The notes below the pieces were generated by a model. That model was given only the letters and a program-made list of their open reading frames with translations, was not told where the DNA came from and did no database searches. The position numbers and the translations under genes are program-made. DNA of 26,118 bases, taken from the NCBI GenBank assembly GCA_009731375.1, contig BJOX01000020.1, positions 1-26,118 on the forward strand. The letters run 5' to 3'. This stretch comes from Paulinella micropora. Its lineage: Eukaryota > Cercozoa > Imbricatea > Euglyphida. Below are positions 1 through 15,422 of this stretch, one piece after another (within the stretch, counting starts at the first letter, position 1; the number at the start of each line of letters is the position of its first letter).

Positions 1-1359
1 CTCGAGGAAGTTCTTGGACTTCACTGAGCTAAACGTCGAGCATTGTTGTATGAGCTGAGTAAGCTTACTCGGGTTAACTGTGTGTAACGCCGAAAAGAAA
101 TAGAGGATGATCGACTTGCGTGCAGGAGCTGGTGGGGTCAAATATTTCTGAGGGTGTGTCTTTGCACCACTCACTTTTGCTTTCATTCTTTCCAGTCTCA
201 TCGTCTTCTCGAATTCCTCATTCTCTTTCGCCTTCTTCTTCTCAGATATCACCAGCTTTTGAGCATGAGTGATAAAGGCCACCAATTCAGAAGCAGATCT
301 GAGAAAATTATATTTCTCCACATATTGGTCAACACCTGCTTTGTTGGCGACCGGTGGTGCGTTACTAAGTGATTTAAGGACAGAGTGATCCTTGGTAGGA
401 ATCCATCTCTTCCATGCCTCCTTGTGCAGTAACGCACCCATCAACAGTCTGATCTTGGTCAGAACTCTGTCGGTCTTCTCTAACTCATCAATCACAGGAT
501 GAGTTTCTCCTGCTGCCTTAATGCTTTTTTCCATCTCTGCCTTCCCCTCCTCCAAGGCCTTTATTTCCATTGTAAAAAAATGAAATATGCCACTCGAGTT
601 TTTCGAACCCAGATTGGTCTTCATTTTTGTTACATCGACTGCCTCCTGACCAGTCGCGAGGAATCTGGCCGTTGCTCTTGGGTTTGTGTACTGGAGGTAA
701 CCCTCACATCGTGGGCCGTATGTACGTTCCCAAATCAGGGTTTGAGTGTACACCCCAAAGATAGCATCGAGTAATTCAAGGTGGGTGTGTGTGTCCCCAA
801 ACTTGATATGCTGTATCTTCTTTCTCTCTTCTGGATCAGAGACCAGTTTGCCGAGGAGCTGTGCTGTGTTTGATAATAGGATATAGACATCCTTTTTAGC
901 ACGACTTTTCTCTCTTCTTTGATCCTGAGGGATCCACACATAGGTATCCTTCTCTACCCCCATCTTGTTATCAAACTCTTCTTTAGTGAGGTCATAGTGG
1001 TCTTGCACCCACTGTTGTTCCTCCACTGTGATCTCCTCTCCATCACTATGAATCAAGTCGATCATTTTTCGTCCTCCTCCTCCCGTGTAGGCAGGTGGTA
1101 AGGGATTACCATATGCTCCTCCTCCTCCCGTCTCTTCTTGTTCAAATCCTCCTTCATCTTCGTCTCCTCCATATCTTCCTTCATCATCCCAGCCCTCTTC
1201 TACTCCTCCTCCTACTCCTTCATCTCCTCCTCCTCCTTCATTCAATCCTCCTCCTCCTCCTTCATTCAATCCTCTTCCTCCTCCTCCTCCTGCTTCTTCT
1301 TCTTCTCTTCTTTGATCTGCCTCCGAGAATTCACTCACTTCGGCGGTCTCTGTCGACAT
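1..1359 (-). CDS. Gag-like ORF of a candidate LTR retrotransposon, partial (runs off left edge)
   Basis: One frame on the minus strand is open for all 453 codons from ATG at 1359 to the window edge; an in-frame TGA at 1393-1395 lies upstream. The N-terminus (about residues 1-95) is Glu/Gly-rich low complexity with repeated LNEGGGGG-type blocks. A mostly hydrophilic, probably helical region follows (for example VEEQQWVQDHYDLTKEEF and ELLDAIFGVYTQTLIWERTYG), then a Lys-rich stretch near residue 390. No protease, reverse transcriptase or zinc knuckle is seen, but these would lie beyond the edge. The gag call rests on position: about 770 nt downstream of a structure that looks like an LTR plus primer-binding site in the same orientation. 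The sequence itself matches no family I recognise, so an ordinary host gene remains possible. Confidence 0.5.
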   Translation of the reverse strand, partial: MSTETAEVSEFSEADQRREEEEAGGGGGRGLNEGGGGGLNEGGGGDEGVGGGVEEGWDDEGRYGGDEDEGGFEQEETGGGGAYGNPLPPAYTGGGGRKMIDLIHSDGEEITVEEQQWVQDHYDLTKEEFDNKMGVEKDTYVWIPQDQRREKSRAKKDVYILLSNTAQLLGKLVSDPEERKKIQHIKFGDTHTHLELLDAIFGVYTQTLIWERTYGPRCEGYLQYTNPRATARFLATGQEAVDVTKMKTNLGSKNSSGIFHFFTMEIKALEEGKAEMEKSIKAAGETHPVIDELEKTDRVLTKIRLLMGALLHKEAWKRWIPTKDHSVLKSLSNAPPVANKAGVDQYVEKYNFLRSASELVAFITHAQKLVISEKKKAKENEEFEKTMRLERMKAKVSGAKTHPQKYLTPPAPARKSIILYFFSALHTVNPSKLTQLIQQCSTFSSVKSKNFLE

Positions 1360-2126
1360 GATGTCGTAGTAGTGATCAACAGGAGGACAGTGTCAGCTCC
1401 TATGTTTGGTTTTTGTTCGTTTGTGTTCTGTTCCTCCTTCAGTCGATTGACTAGTGAAGAGAGAAACTAATAGAGAGGGTAGGATAAGATTCCCTATCCT
1501 CTATGAAACACTGTTCGTATGTTTGTTTTTGTTTGAGAAAAATAGTCTTTGAGACTTTCTCCGATTTCTTGTTCTCCTTACTCAGATTACTTTCTCCTCC
1601 TTCTTTTCTATTTTGTATCTAGTATGAGGCACTTGGACCTACACACAGATAGTAATAGAGAAGCTAGAAAAGCTCTCCTTGAGAAGTCGACAGTCGGTCG
1701 GATAGGTTCTCAGACCTACCTTTAGAAAACGATCAGAGATTTGCAAAAATACTCTGACGTATGTGTGAGATAATGCAGATAAATGCACAAACTAGAAGGG
1801 TAGAGTGTTGTGCTCCTGTCCCTATGCTTGTTTGTGTTTTGTGTGTGTTCCTTCACTCTTCTGTCCACCTCCTTCTTCTTGGTCTCTGTGTGAGAACAGC
1901 AAGAACGACAGAGAGTTTGTATCTGATGTCTCCTTGTGAGCACACAGATACTGATTGGGCTAGAGGGTACGAGACACCTGCTTGAGACCAATCAAATTAT
2001 TTGTTTTGTGAAAGAGTTATGAGGGAGCTGTGTTGGAGTATTTGTTTTCGTCTGACGTCCCCGTGTGAGACAGGTCAGTGAAAATTCACTCTGTTGCCTG
2101 TGTGGCAAAGCAGAAAGAAATCACCC
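1360..2126 (-). other. Putative untranslated leader between LTR and gag-like ORF
   Basis: This is T-rich on the plus strand, with no convincing long ORF. Short open stretches on either strand lack codon structure. Its position between the candidate primer-binding site and the ORF start suits a retrotransposon leader. Confidence 0.35.
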
Positions 2127-2143
2127 TAGTGATGTGGACTCCA
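2127..2143 (-). other. Candidate tRNA primer-binding site
   Basis: Reading the minus strand, the LTR ends ...GGGCATTACA, followed by a 2-nt spacer (TT) and TGGAGTCCACATCACTA. A PBS normally begins TGG, complementary to the CCA tail of a tRNA, within a few bases of the 5' LTR. The matching tRNA was not identified. Confidence 0.45.
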
Positions 2144-2145
2144 AA

Positions 2146-2724
2146 TGTAATGCCCCCAACGATAGCTCGTAAAAAGTCGGTAATACAACCAAACACAGTC
2201 CTCAAGAATGAGAATGATGTCTCGTTATATTAGCTCAGTGAAGCCAAAAAGGAAAACGGCAACAGACCAGGAATAAAATGGCATCAGGTCCAATCCGGAC
2301 AAATAATACTGAAAAACAAGCTGGTGCACCTGTCACCAGGAAAAGGTACTTTTTACCGGCTATCCGGGGGGTGATGCCTACAAGTCGAAACGTCGTGCAG
2401 AGGAGAATCTAATGAGCCGGTCGAAAAGAGTGTCTTATCAACGGTAAAGGTTTTAGCCGGTCGTTAAGGTGCTCAGTCTATACTATATTAATAATAGATT
2501 ACTGAAAATTTTTTGTGCTCAATCTATTTCAATTCCAAACTTCAACCAGTCCCGACTTGAGAAGGCGTCGATGTTGATGTCATCAACTTCATCTCAAATC
2601 TTTTCGCAGGGCACTGTTTCAATAGAATACTTGGCACTTATAGAGCTGAGTGGGCTACGAAAATGTGAGAATGAGATTTTCAAGTACAGCTTTGGGATTC
2701 CATAGTTTGCAACAAGTCATTACA
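2146..2724 (-). mobile_element. Candidate 5' LTR (579 bp)
   Basis: The segment is bounded by a perfect 7-bp inverted terminal repeat: TGTAATG at 2146-2152 and CATTACA at 2718-2724. These are the TG...CA ends usual for LTRs. The primer-binding-like site abuts the 2146 side, so the element reads to the left. No long ORF with coding character lies inside. The partner LTR and the second target-site copy would be outside the window; the flanking bases next to 2724 are cagat. The insertion ends only 76 bp beyond the p24 stop codon and may affect that gene's 3' end. Confidence 0.45.
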
Positions 2725-2800
2725 CAGATCCAACTCGTTGTCCATCCTTAAACCTGCATCACACGAAAACAAAGTACCAGGGTTTATGTTGAATCTGTTC

Positions 2801-3970
2801 TTAAATATGCAAACTTTCATATAAGAACAAGGATGTGGTTCTGTACCACTGCCGTATGAACCTTAACTGCAAGGCACTCAGAGAAATCAACACGACTGCT
2901 TCAATAATGGACAGCCTAAGATTCATGAATCTGAGGAACGAATGATACAACCACTACTACCATTGGACCCGGGCGTTGGTCGCCTCAATCGCTACAGAGG
3001 AGGGCAGCGTTGCGTGGTGATGAGAAAGAACGCCTGGTGACTTACCATCCCTATGGTTCTGCTCATGCACCCGATGGTAGTGCTGCAGTTTCTCTAGTTT
3101 ATCCTGCAGCCGGACATGTGTGGGGTGACAGGCTATCCACAGCGTTCGCGGAGGACCATCTCCTCATCAAGGTTGATCACCGAGTCCACCATGGGGCCCA
3201 GCGAACTCAGCGTGGCCAGGTTGTCCTGGTCCTTCTTCTCAGACGTCACCACGCGGAAACTATAGGCCAGGTCTGTTGGGTGAAACAGGAGTGGAACTAT
3301 GTGAAACTTACGTCACGTCCTTTGCAGTCCAACGAGACATCGTGTTATCGAAACAAATTTCGTGAGTCCCTATCAAGGTGAGCACGCAGATTCAACCATT
3401 TTGGTTCGTGCTTAAATATATATATATATATAATATATATATATATATACCGGTTGTTTGGGCTTGAAATTCCACTCTGCTGTTTCGAGCGTTAACTACG
3501 TCATCCTGCCAAGAGCGCAAGCCACCACCGCTCAAATGCTTACATCACAAGAAAAAAGAGCAAAAAAGAAAAAAATACCCTGTTGTTGAAAAAGACCAAG
3601 TCATTCTTGATATTCTGTCGGCAGCATCATATCATGGTCATGCCAACACAAAGGCGGCGACGAGTACTCTGGAGTTCGGGTCACTGATGATCAAACGGAT
3701 GTCCAGCAGGCCACCTCGAAGCACCTGGCCACATCCCACGCCGCACTGGCTGCCACTTGCAATTGACTGCGAGGCCAGACCTCAAATTCTAACACGAAAC
3801 TTTTGAGAGCCTCCAGATCTTCGTAAAAGCAGTCTTTGCTCTGGGGCTTGACCTGAGATAGCAGACAAACCATGAGTGTGCACGCATATTGCATATTGCA
3901 GCACGGTGACCTTGAAGGTCAGCTCGCCCAGCACACCGTGCAGGCATAGCAGCAGCGCGAAACCCAGCAT
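2801..3970 (-). CDS. p24/emp24 (TMED) family GOLD-domain cargo receptor, nine exons
   Basis: p24 proteins are type I membrane proteins that load cargo into COPII/COPI vesicles between ER and Golgi. Exons, in reading order: 3970-3911, 3852-3781, 3724-3668, 3505-3451, 3369-3312, 3259-3157, 3103-3046, 2991-2961, 2915-2801. The joins keep frame and give 202 aa plus TAA, normal for the family. A short signal peptide (MLGFALLLCLHGVLG) precedes the GOLD domain, which has the conserved cysteines in KDCFYEDL (about residue 27) and HEICFDN. A coiled coil (LGPMVDSVINLDEEMDKLEKL) follows, then the family motif HRDAIEATNARVQW and one C-terminal membrane segment (LSIIEAVVLISLSALQL). Introns are GT-AG, 45-162 nt. 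The cytosolic tail shows no KKXX end or paired Phe, which is unusual. An acceptor at 3272 was rejected because it breaks frame; 3260 restores it. The 3668-to-3505 join is the least certain. Confidence 0.9.
3419..3449. repeat. (TA)n microsatellite in p24 intron 4
   Basis: An almost pure TA run with one interruption makes up the donor-proximal part of the intron between the QAQTTG exon and the CFDN exon. On the minus strand it starts at the donor GT itself (GTATATAT). Confidence 0.85.
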
Positions 3971-5034
3971 GAGCCCCCGCCTTGGCGATCCAGACTCAGG
4001 AGCGTGGTGCAGCAGGCAGAACCACCTCGACTCAAGGAATGGAGCCGACAGGACAACAGCCTAGGTGCTTCCTAGGCTATAAACATACGCACGTGCAAAA
4101 ATAAACGTGACATTTGAACAAGAGATTGCGATCGAGACAAATAAATGGTAACGAATCCGTAAGCGAAAAAAGGAAATGGTTCAGAGCAATTAATGAATAC
4201 AGTTTGATAAGACGTCACTCGAGGAAAGAGGGACAAGGAGGGAAATGAGAGGGGAGGTTGAAACGCGGAAACACAAGAAAATTTAAACCAAAGTTGAAAC
4301 GCTGAAACACAAGAAAAATCAAACCAAAGCAAAAACAAAAGCAAACAGGCTCTTGTTTCTCCAACTTTTCACGGCGCTTCTGCTTCTCACGGCACTTACT
4401 CTTCTCCCAGATTAGGCATGTGCCCACAACTTTGTTTTCACTCGTATCCTCTTGTCCCTAACACCTAGGACTTCTAAATGAATGGTCCTGGGTTTTTCTT
4501 AAAGCTTTTGCCTTAAAGCATATATATTGTACATGTATATAATATTATATATATATATGTATGTATATTTATAAAATGCATATTTTCCAGATATTTATAC
4601 TCGCTTTTAAGGGACAACCGGGTTCACGGCTGGCATTCACGAAATGTGGCATCGCTATTTACGGTCATTATTTGCTTTTGTTTCACATCATCGAGTCAAG
4701 TCAAATTAAATCAATAGACAGAATAAGCAGAAAAAACATGTGCACGTGCGCAATTCGCATTCATTTGCACTGGTTTTCTCAGTATGCACAGCTTGTGTCG
4801 TGTTCTATTCACCACCAAAAGGGCGTCGAATGACATCCTGTAACACACACCAAACTCACAACTTCACGATAGACCATAACCAAAGCTTCCGCGAAACCTG
4901 TCGAATTCTCGCTGGTTTTCCCGTCCCTGCCGGGTACACATCTGAACCCGGTTGCCCCCTTAAAAATCGATACATGTTATTTCCTTACTTTCTTACGTAT
5001 CCCTTAATATTGAGTATGGTCCCGTCGTTGAAGC
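3971..5034. other. Intergenic region upstream of the p24 gene
   Basis: No supported gene. It holds a 36-bp tandem duplication (4257-4328), an AT dinucleotide patch (about 4517-4575) and otherwise unremarkable sequence. It should include the p24 promoter on its left side, but no clear core element was recognised. Confidence 0.5.
4257..4328. repeat. 36-bp tandem duplication, two copies
   Basis: Copies at 4257-4292 and 4293-4328 both begin GTTGAAACGC and end ACCAAA, with about three substitutions between them. Confidence 0.85.
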
Positions 5035-5311
5035 AGCAGCAGCAGAAGAAGAAGAAGAAGAAGAAGAAGAAGAAGAAGGAGAGGAGGAGGAGGAGGAGGA
5101 AGAAGAAGAAGAAGAAGAAGAAGAAGGCGAAGAAGAAGAAGAAGGGGAAGAAGGCGAAGAAGACGAAGAAGAAGAAGACGAAGAAGCGAAGAAGACGACG
5201 ACGACGACGAAGAAGAAGAAGAAGAAGAAGAAGAAGAAGAAGAAGGAGGAGAAGGAGGAGAAGAAGGAGAAGGAGGAGGAGGAGAAGAAGAAGAAGAAGA
5301 AGAAGAAGAAG

Positions 5312-5340
<29 letters not shown>
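5035..5340. repeat. Degenerate (GAA)n/(GGA)n array, first block
   Basis: Purine-only triplets GAA, with GGA, GCG and GAC variants, run for about 300 bp. The open frames across it encode only Lys/Arg/Glu, or Phe/Ser on the other strand, and are repeat artefacts. Confidence 0.95.
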
Positions 5341-5342
<2 letters not shown>

Positions 5343-5412
5343 TGTATGGATGACCAGAGGTCACTTGTAAAAGTAACTTCATTAAATCAAAGGCAAAGGC
5401 GAAGAAGAAGAA
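5343..5412 (+). repeat. 70-bp direct repeat, copy 1 (upstream of second GAA block)
   Basis: It contains GATGACCAGAGGTCACTTG, then AAGTAACTTCATTAAA and AGGCAAAGGC, and leads directly into GAA triplets. A near-identical copy lies at 5906-5975. Confidence 0.85.
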
Positions 5413-5437
5413 GAAGAAGAAGAAGAAGAAGAAGACT

Positions 5438-5470
<33 letters not shown>

Positions 5471-5796
5471 AAGAAGAAGAAGAAGAAGAAGAAGAAGAAG
5501 AAGAAGAAGAAGAAGAAGAAGAAGAAGAAGAAGAAGAAAAGAAGAAGAAGAAGAAGAAGAAGAAGAAGAAGAAGAAGAAGAAGAAGAAGAAGAAGAAGAA
5601 GAAGAAGAAGAAGAAGAAGAAGAAACTGAAGAAGAAACTGAAGAAGAAGTAGAAGAAGAAACTGAAGAAGAAGTAGAAGAAGAAGAAGAAGAAGAAGAAG
5701 AAGAAGAAGAAGAAGAAGAAGAAGAAGAAGAAGAAGAAGAAGAAGAAGAAGAAGAAGAAGAAGAAGAAGAAGAAGAAGAAGAAAAGAAGAAGAAAT
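5401..5796. repeat. (GAA)n array, second block
   Basis: About 390 bp of nearly pure GAA, with a few ACTG and GTA interruptions at 5625-5675. Long GAA/TTC tracts are known to form triplex structures and to be unstable. Confidence 0.95.
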
Positions 5797-5905
5797 ATTA
5801 TTATTACTTTAATATATTGCAACGTTACTTCAATAATTTTTAATATTACTTAATATTATAAGGGTCACCGTCTTAGTTAAATCAATGGCCTTCGGGCTAA
5901 CGATT

Positions 5906-5975
5906 TGTATAGATGACCAGAGGTCACTTGTAAAAGTAACTTCATTAAACCAAAGGCAAAGGCAAAGAAGAAGAA
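5906..5975 (+). repeat. 70-bp direct repeat, copy 2 (followed by four GAA-like triplets)
   Basis: It matches 5343-5412 at a fixed 563-bp offset, with about four mismatches. It ends in AAGAAGAAGAAATT, where copy 1 goes on into a long array. Confidence 0.85.
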
Positions 5976-6420
5976 ATTAATAGTAAGGCCATGAACTCCG
6001 TGATACGCACATCAGAAAGACCTCAAACATATCCAACAACCCAATCTCAAGATCCTAACTTCCAAGTCCACTGGAGTACAACTGGAACTGTGATACTCAG
6101 CCTGATCATATCTTGTCGCATCGTTCCTTGTTTGTTTTTTGCGCTCCCCAGAAAGAGAAAGATAAGGGAAAAGAGGGAAAAAAAGTGCACATAGAAAACG
6201 AGGGACTAAGGAATAGCTAGGACAATGAAGGGTGTGGTAACTAATGCTTTGTTTCTTGATTGCAGTCTTTGGTGTCTGAATTGCATTCTGAATTGCATCA
6301 TCTCAGATGTCAAAAGTTTTCAGGTAGGCCTGCACATGCCAAATGTTGCCAAAGCAAACGTGCCGGCTTTTTTAGACAGGGAAAGAAATTCGTTGATTGA
6401 GCAAAGAAGGTCCTTGGTCA
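5976..6420 (+). promoter_or_regulatory. RAD51 upstream region (5' UTR/promoter, unresolved)
   Basis: This lies directly upstream of the RAD51 start codon. Short open frames exist but have no recognisable product. An upstream ATG at 6225 opens a frame that crosses the RAD51 start in another phase. No TATA box or initiator is called. Confidence 0.3.
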
Positions 6421-12254
<5,834 letters not shown>

Positions 12255-13480
12255 GACTGGGACTCCAGCATGTGATACCTGCTTTGACATGCAACAGAAT
12301 GAAAACCTTCGTTCTGGAGCATTAGAATTTACGAACATGTTTCATTTCGATTCATATATTGGTCTGTTTGTTTAGGGCGACCAAGAGTAGATTCACTGTG
12401 TTCAAAACACGCGTGCCTTGCAGCGCGCTCGCGCGACGTGCCGCACACGCACTACACACACTTTGCACCGGCCTTGCCGCCGCACCGGACAGCATTCCCC
12501 CTGCTGCTGCTGCCCTCTTGCTGGCGTCACTGGCCTGCGACGTGGCCCCGAAAGGCGACTCTAATACAAACAGACAACTTATTCACACCATGTATCTACA
12601 GGGGATATACACTTTTACGATTATGTAGAAATTATAGCGTCATCCATCCATCCATCCATCCAGAGATACATACATTCAAATCTGCATAAATACATAGACA
12701 TACTCATGTTTATTTATTTACTTCTGTATAATATTGATATAATGTCTTTGGCATCTCTTTTTCTCACCGTCAAACCCTATTTGTTATTTACATATTGACG
12801 AACTCAATCTAATATATATGTTGCCTGCTTAAATGGTGTATGCTATCAACGATCAAATGCACAATTTCAGACATCTGTTTATGTTACCTATAATGGTCAT
12901 GATGTCACGTAATGGTTTCTTCATTTTATGATTTTAATGATTTTCCGCTAGTCTTCGGAAGTTTAGCGTTTCTTCTGTGTTGCATGGCCTAACTTCCCGT
13001 GACCTTTTATACACCTTGTAACTCCGCCTCCTTCGAGTCGTGACACTTTTGATGTCCGGAACAAAGGTGAGCTCCCAAACAAGCGTGGTGTATCACTGAG
13101 CTTTAGAACGACTTTCAATAAGAAAGTAAGAGGAACTTGCGGCCTTGAACGCTTGTCAGTCTTGTGTTCAACCAAATCATTTTTTTTTTAATTTTTTTTT
13201 TTAACTTGCGGATAAAGCTTAATACCCGCGGTAGTAATGATAATACCACTACTAGTGAACCGGCGCACTGGTAAGAAAACTGTTGAAACCTAGATGAGAT
13301 GACGATAGGATCGGAACATGGTCCTCAGCGAAGACGGAACAGTCGAGCCTCCGGACCGTGGCAATTTCAACTTCCGTCTGGACGGTGTAAGCTTAACATT
13401 GAGGCCATTGACGAATGTGACCGGCGCCTGCGGCCGGTATTGTATGATGAATATTAATATTACTGGCGACAGATAATTCA
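12255..13480. other. Region downstream of RAD51, no supported gene
   Basis: It includes a short (CATC)n patch near 12641-12661, an AT-rich stretch (12700-12960) and poly-T runs near 13180-13202. A small GC-richer block (13318-13476) has a 52-codon ORF on plus starting MVLSEDGTVEPPDRG, with no recognised product. Confidence 0.4.
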
Positions 13481-13890
13481 AATTATGCTATTAAAAAAAT
13501 TAAAAAGCGATTAGAAATTTTTAAAAAGTTGAAGATTTAAAAAAAGTTAGAAACTGTATTAATAACTTGAAAATGTTGGAAATTTAAAAAAAGTTCGACA
13601 TGTATAAAACAGTTCAACGTGTAATAAATCGTCCAACGCCGACGGTCGAACTGTTTTACGTTGGTAGGATAACTACGTTTACTATTAGTGATTACTTTGT
13701 GACTGATAAGTAATTTATTATTCGTATAATCGAATGACCGTATAGTTCTAGTCAATAGTGTAACGGACGTAACGGTCTATATTTGCATTCAGGATTGGAT
13801 AATAACAATTGTGTAATAATTACAGTCGTGAGGATTTTATTTCGGGAGTCAGTTTCGTTATTACCTTTGAGTTTGTCAGTTCTGGAGACA
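13481..13890. other. AT-rich region with an inverted repeat
   Basis: Rich in TTAAAAA words. It contains a 10-bp inverted repeat, AAAACAGTTC (13606-13615) and GAACTGTTTT (13648-13657), that could form a stem with a 32-nt loop. No gene. Confidence 0.5.
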
Positions 13891-13894
13891 GTTG

Positions 13895-14317
13895 ATGTCT
13901 CACACACCTGTGTTTAGCGGAAACAAAAAGGATTTGCAGAGTTGCTATTACCAGATAGAGGAGTGTGCCTATGGTATTAGCACAACTCTCGGGGACATGT
14001 TCCATGATGCTTTTAAAGACCATAAAGCGGCAAAAACGAAATATGGTTTTGACAGAGACAGGATGAGAAAAGCAGAAGAAATGGATGAACCGAGAGAACC
14101 AGACGAGGTGGACACACCAGATGGATCAGACGAAGACGACGAAACACAACAACCACGACAACAGAGACAGAGAGATAGCCGAACATCACCAGAACAAAAG
14201 TCACCGACAGACAAACCACCCAACTGGAAAGACATGACGAAGGAAGAGAAGAAAGTATGGCAGGACAGAGCGATCAGGCGTAGCCGAGGCTCCAGGAGCT
14301 GCAGGTGGCGTAATTAG
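13895..14317 (+). CDS. Unrecognised hydrophilic 140-aa ORF, probably truncated
   Basis: The ATG at 13895 opens MSHTPVFSGNKKDLQSCYYQ, followed by a charged segment rich in Asp/Glu (about residues 60-85), a Gln/Arg/Ser-rich linker and a Lys-rich patch (DMTKEEKKVWQDRAIRR). The composition resembles the N-terminal part of a retrotransposon Gag, but no domain is identified. From about 14275 the sequence becomes GC-richer and reads better on the opposite strand, so the last dozen or so residues probably run across a junction into unrelated DNA. It could be a broken mobile-element ORF. Confidence 0.35.
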   Translation: MSHTPVFSGNKKDLQSCYYQIEECAYGISTTLGDMFHDAFKDHKAAKTKYGFDRDRMRKAEEMDEPREPDEVDTPDGSDEDDETQQPRQQRQRDSRTSPEQKSPTDKPPNWKDMTKEEKKVWQDRAIRRSRGSRSCRWRN

Positions 14318-14533
14318 TACGACGAGCTGCGCCTTGGTCAACGGAGGCTTGGGGTCCCTCAACGTCAGCAGTAGGCGTGCGTCCGTGCCCATGAAGTAGT
14401 TGAGAAATGACCATCTGAAGTTGCCGAAGGCCTGCGCGTCCTTGATCGAATCGTTGACCTGCTTGGAGAGTGTCGGTATCTTCAGGGAAACCCTCGCTCG
14501 CTCATAACCCAACGGGCCCCCATGATCAGACAT
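14275..14533 (-). CDS. Unrecognised protein fragment (first exon or remnant)
   Basis: The ATG at 14533 opens MSDHGGPLGYERARVSLKIP, continuing through NDSIKDAQAFGNFRWSFLNY and LLLTLRDPKPPLTKAQLVVL to about 14275. Beyond that the frame runs antisense to the adjacent ORF and ends at 14201, which looks accidental. Codon use is GC-rich, unlike the AT-rich flanks. It may be the 5' exon of a gene or an inserted gene fragment. No donor was confirmed and no family is recognised. Confidence 0.35.
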
Positions 14534-15143
14534 CCGGACTTGATCACTTGTAGTATATGTCTGTGTTAACAGACAATCGGACAGACACTTACGAAGTAAG
14601 TAGTAATTACTTTAATGACACTGAACACTGAATTCCGTATTGCAGTCGTTACAATAAACAACTTGTCTCGTATACAACTTGGTGTATAGAATTGTGATAA
14701 ATGTAATGATGAAACAATATCACGTATGAAACCGGAATAGAGCAGTCAATGTAACTATGATAAGCCGTACTACTTTATATATCTGGATTGATAGCAATGA
14801 GATCATAGATTAATGCAATCACCGAAATATGCATGTCAGTATATTTATGTTACCAGTGCACAACCAAATATAACAGCAATTGAGGTGAGTGTAATGAGTG
14901 GTGCATATAAGCAAGTATGACATCGCAAGAGCTTATAAAATGCAAGTCAGGAGAAAAGTCCTGATATTGTCCGCAATAAGCGGTATCGTCGTGATCCGTT
15001 ACTGGAAACAATCCAGACAAGTAAAATCGGCATTACTTAGTCCTTTGTAAATAATTATGATCACGTGTCCGACAAACTTATAACTAATTATTAAAACCTT
15101 TAATGATATTGAGTCCTATTCCTCTATCTATCTATTATGCCAT
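14534..15143. other. AT-rich intergenic region
   Basis: No ORF of note. A short palindromic word, GTCTGTGTTAACAGAC, lies near 14559-14574. Nothing else is supported. Confidence 0.4.
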
Positions 15144-15422
15144 CTAGTGGTATAATGTGTCCTTGCGGATCCAGTGAAGTTCGTTGATGCTGTCGATGAT
15201 TGCCTGGTTCTTAGGCATGTCAAAGCGAACGCCACCAGGGGAAAGAAGCTTTAACCAGCACTTCCAAAGATCACCAGTGCTCGAAGAGACATAAGTCCAT
15301 ATGGAACCGAAAGTCGGCAAGGCGATGTTGTGGGAAAGGGCGAAGTCCTTCTTCCATGTGGTTAGAAACTTGCTGACGGAAGCATCCTTCTGGTCCCTGA
15401 GACGAGCAATTCCAGCGTAACC

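Noticed and set aside
2469-2705. 78-codon plus-strand frame
   Set aside because: It lies inside the candidate LTR, is AT-rich and has no recognisable feature.
3010-3381. 123-codon plus-strand frame
   Set aside because: It lies antisense to p24 exons 5-7, which form a coherent conserved protein on minus.
3419-3449. (TA)n run as a promoter TATA region
   Set aside because: It falls within a p24 intron bounded by in-frame conserved exons.
4740-5843. Long plus-strand frame rich in Lys, Arg and Glu, and the matching Phe/Ser frames on minus
   Set aside because: It is translation of the (GAA)n arrays with no non-repeat coding signal; any frame of such a tract stays open.
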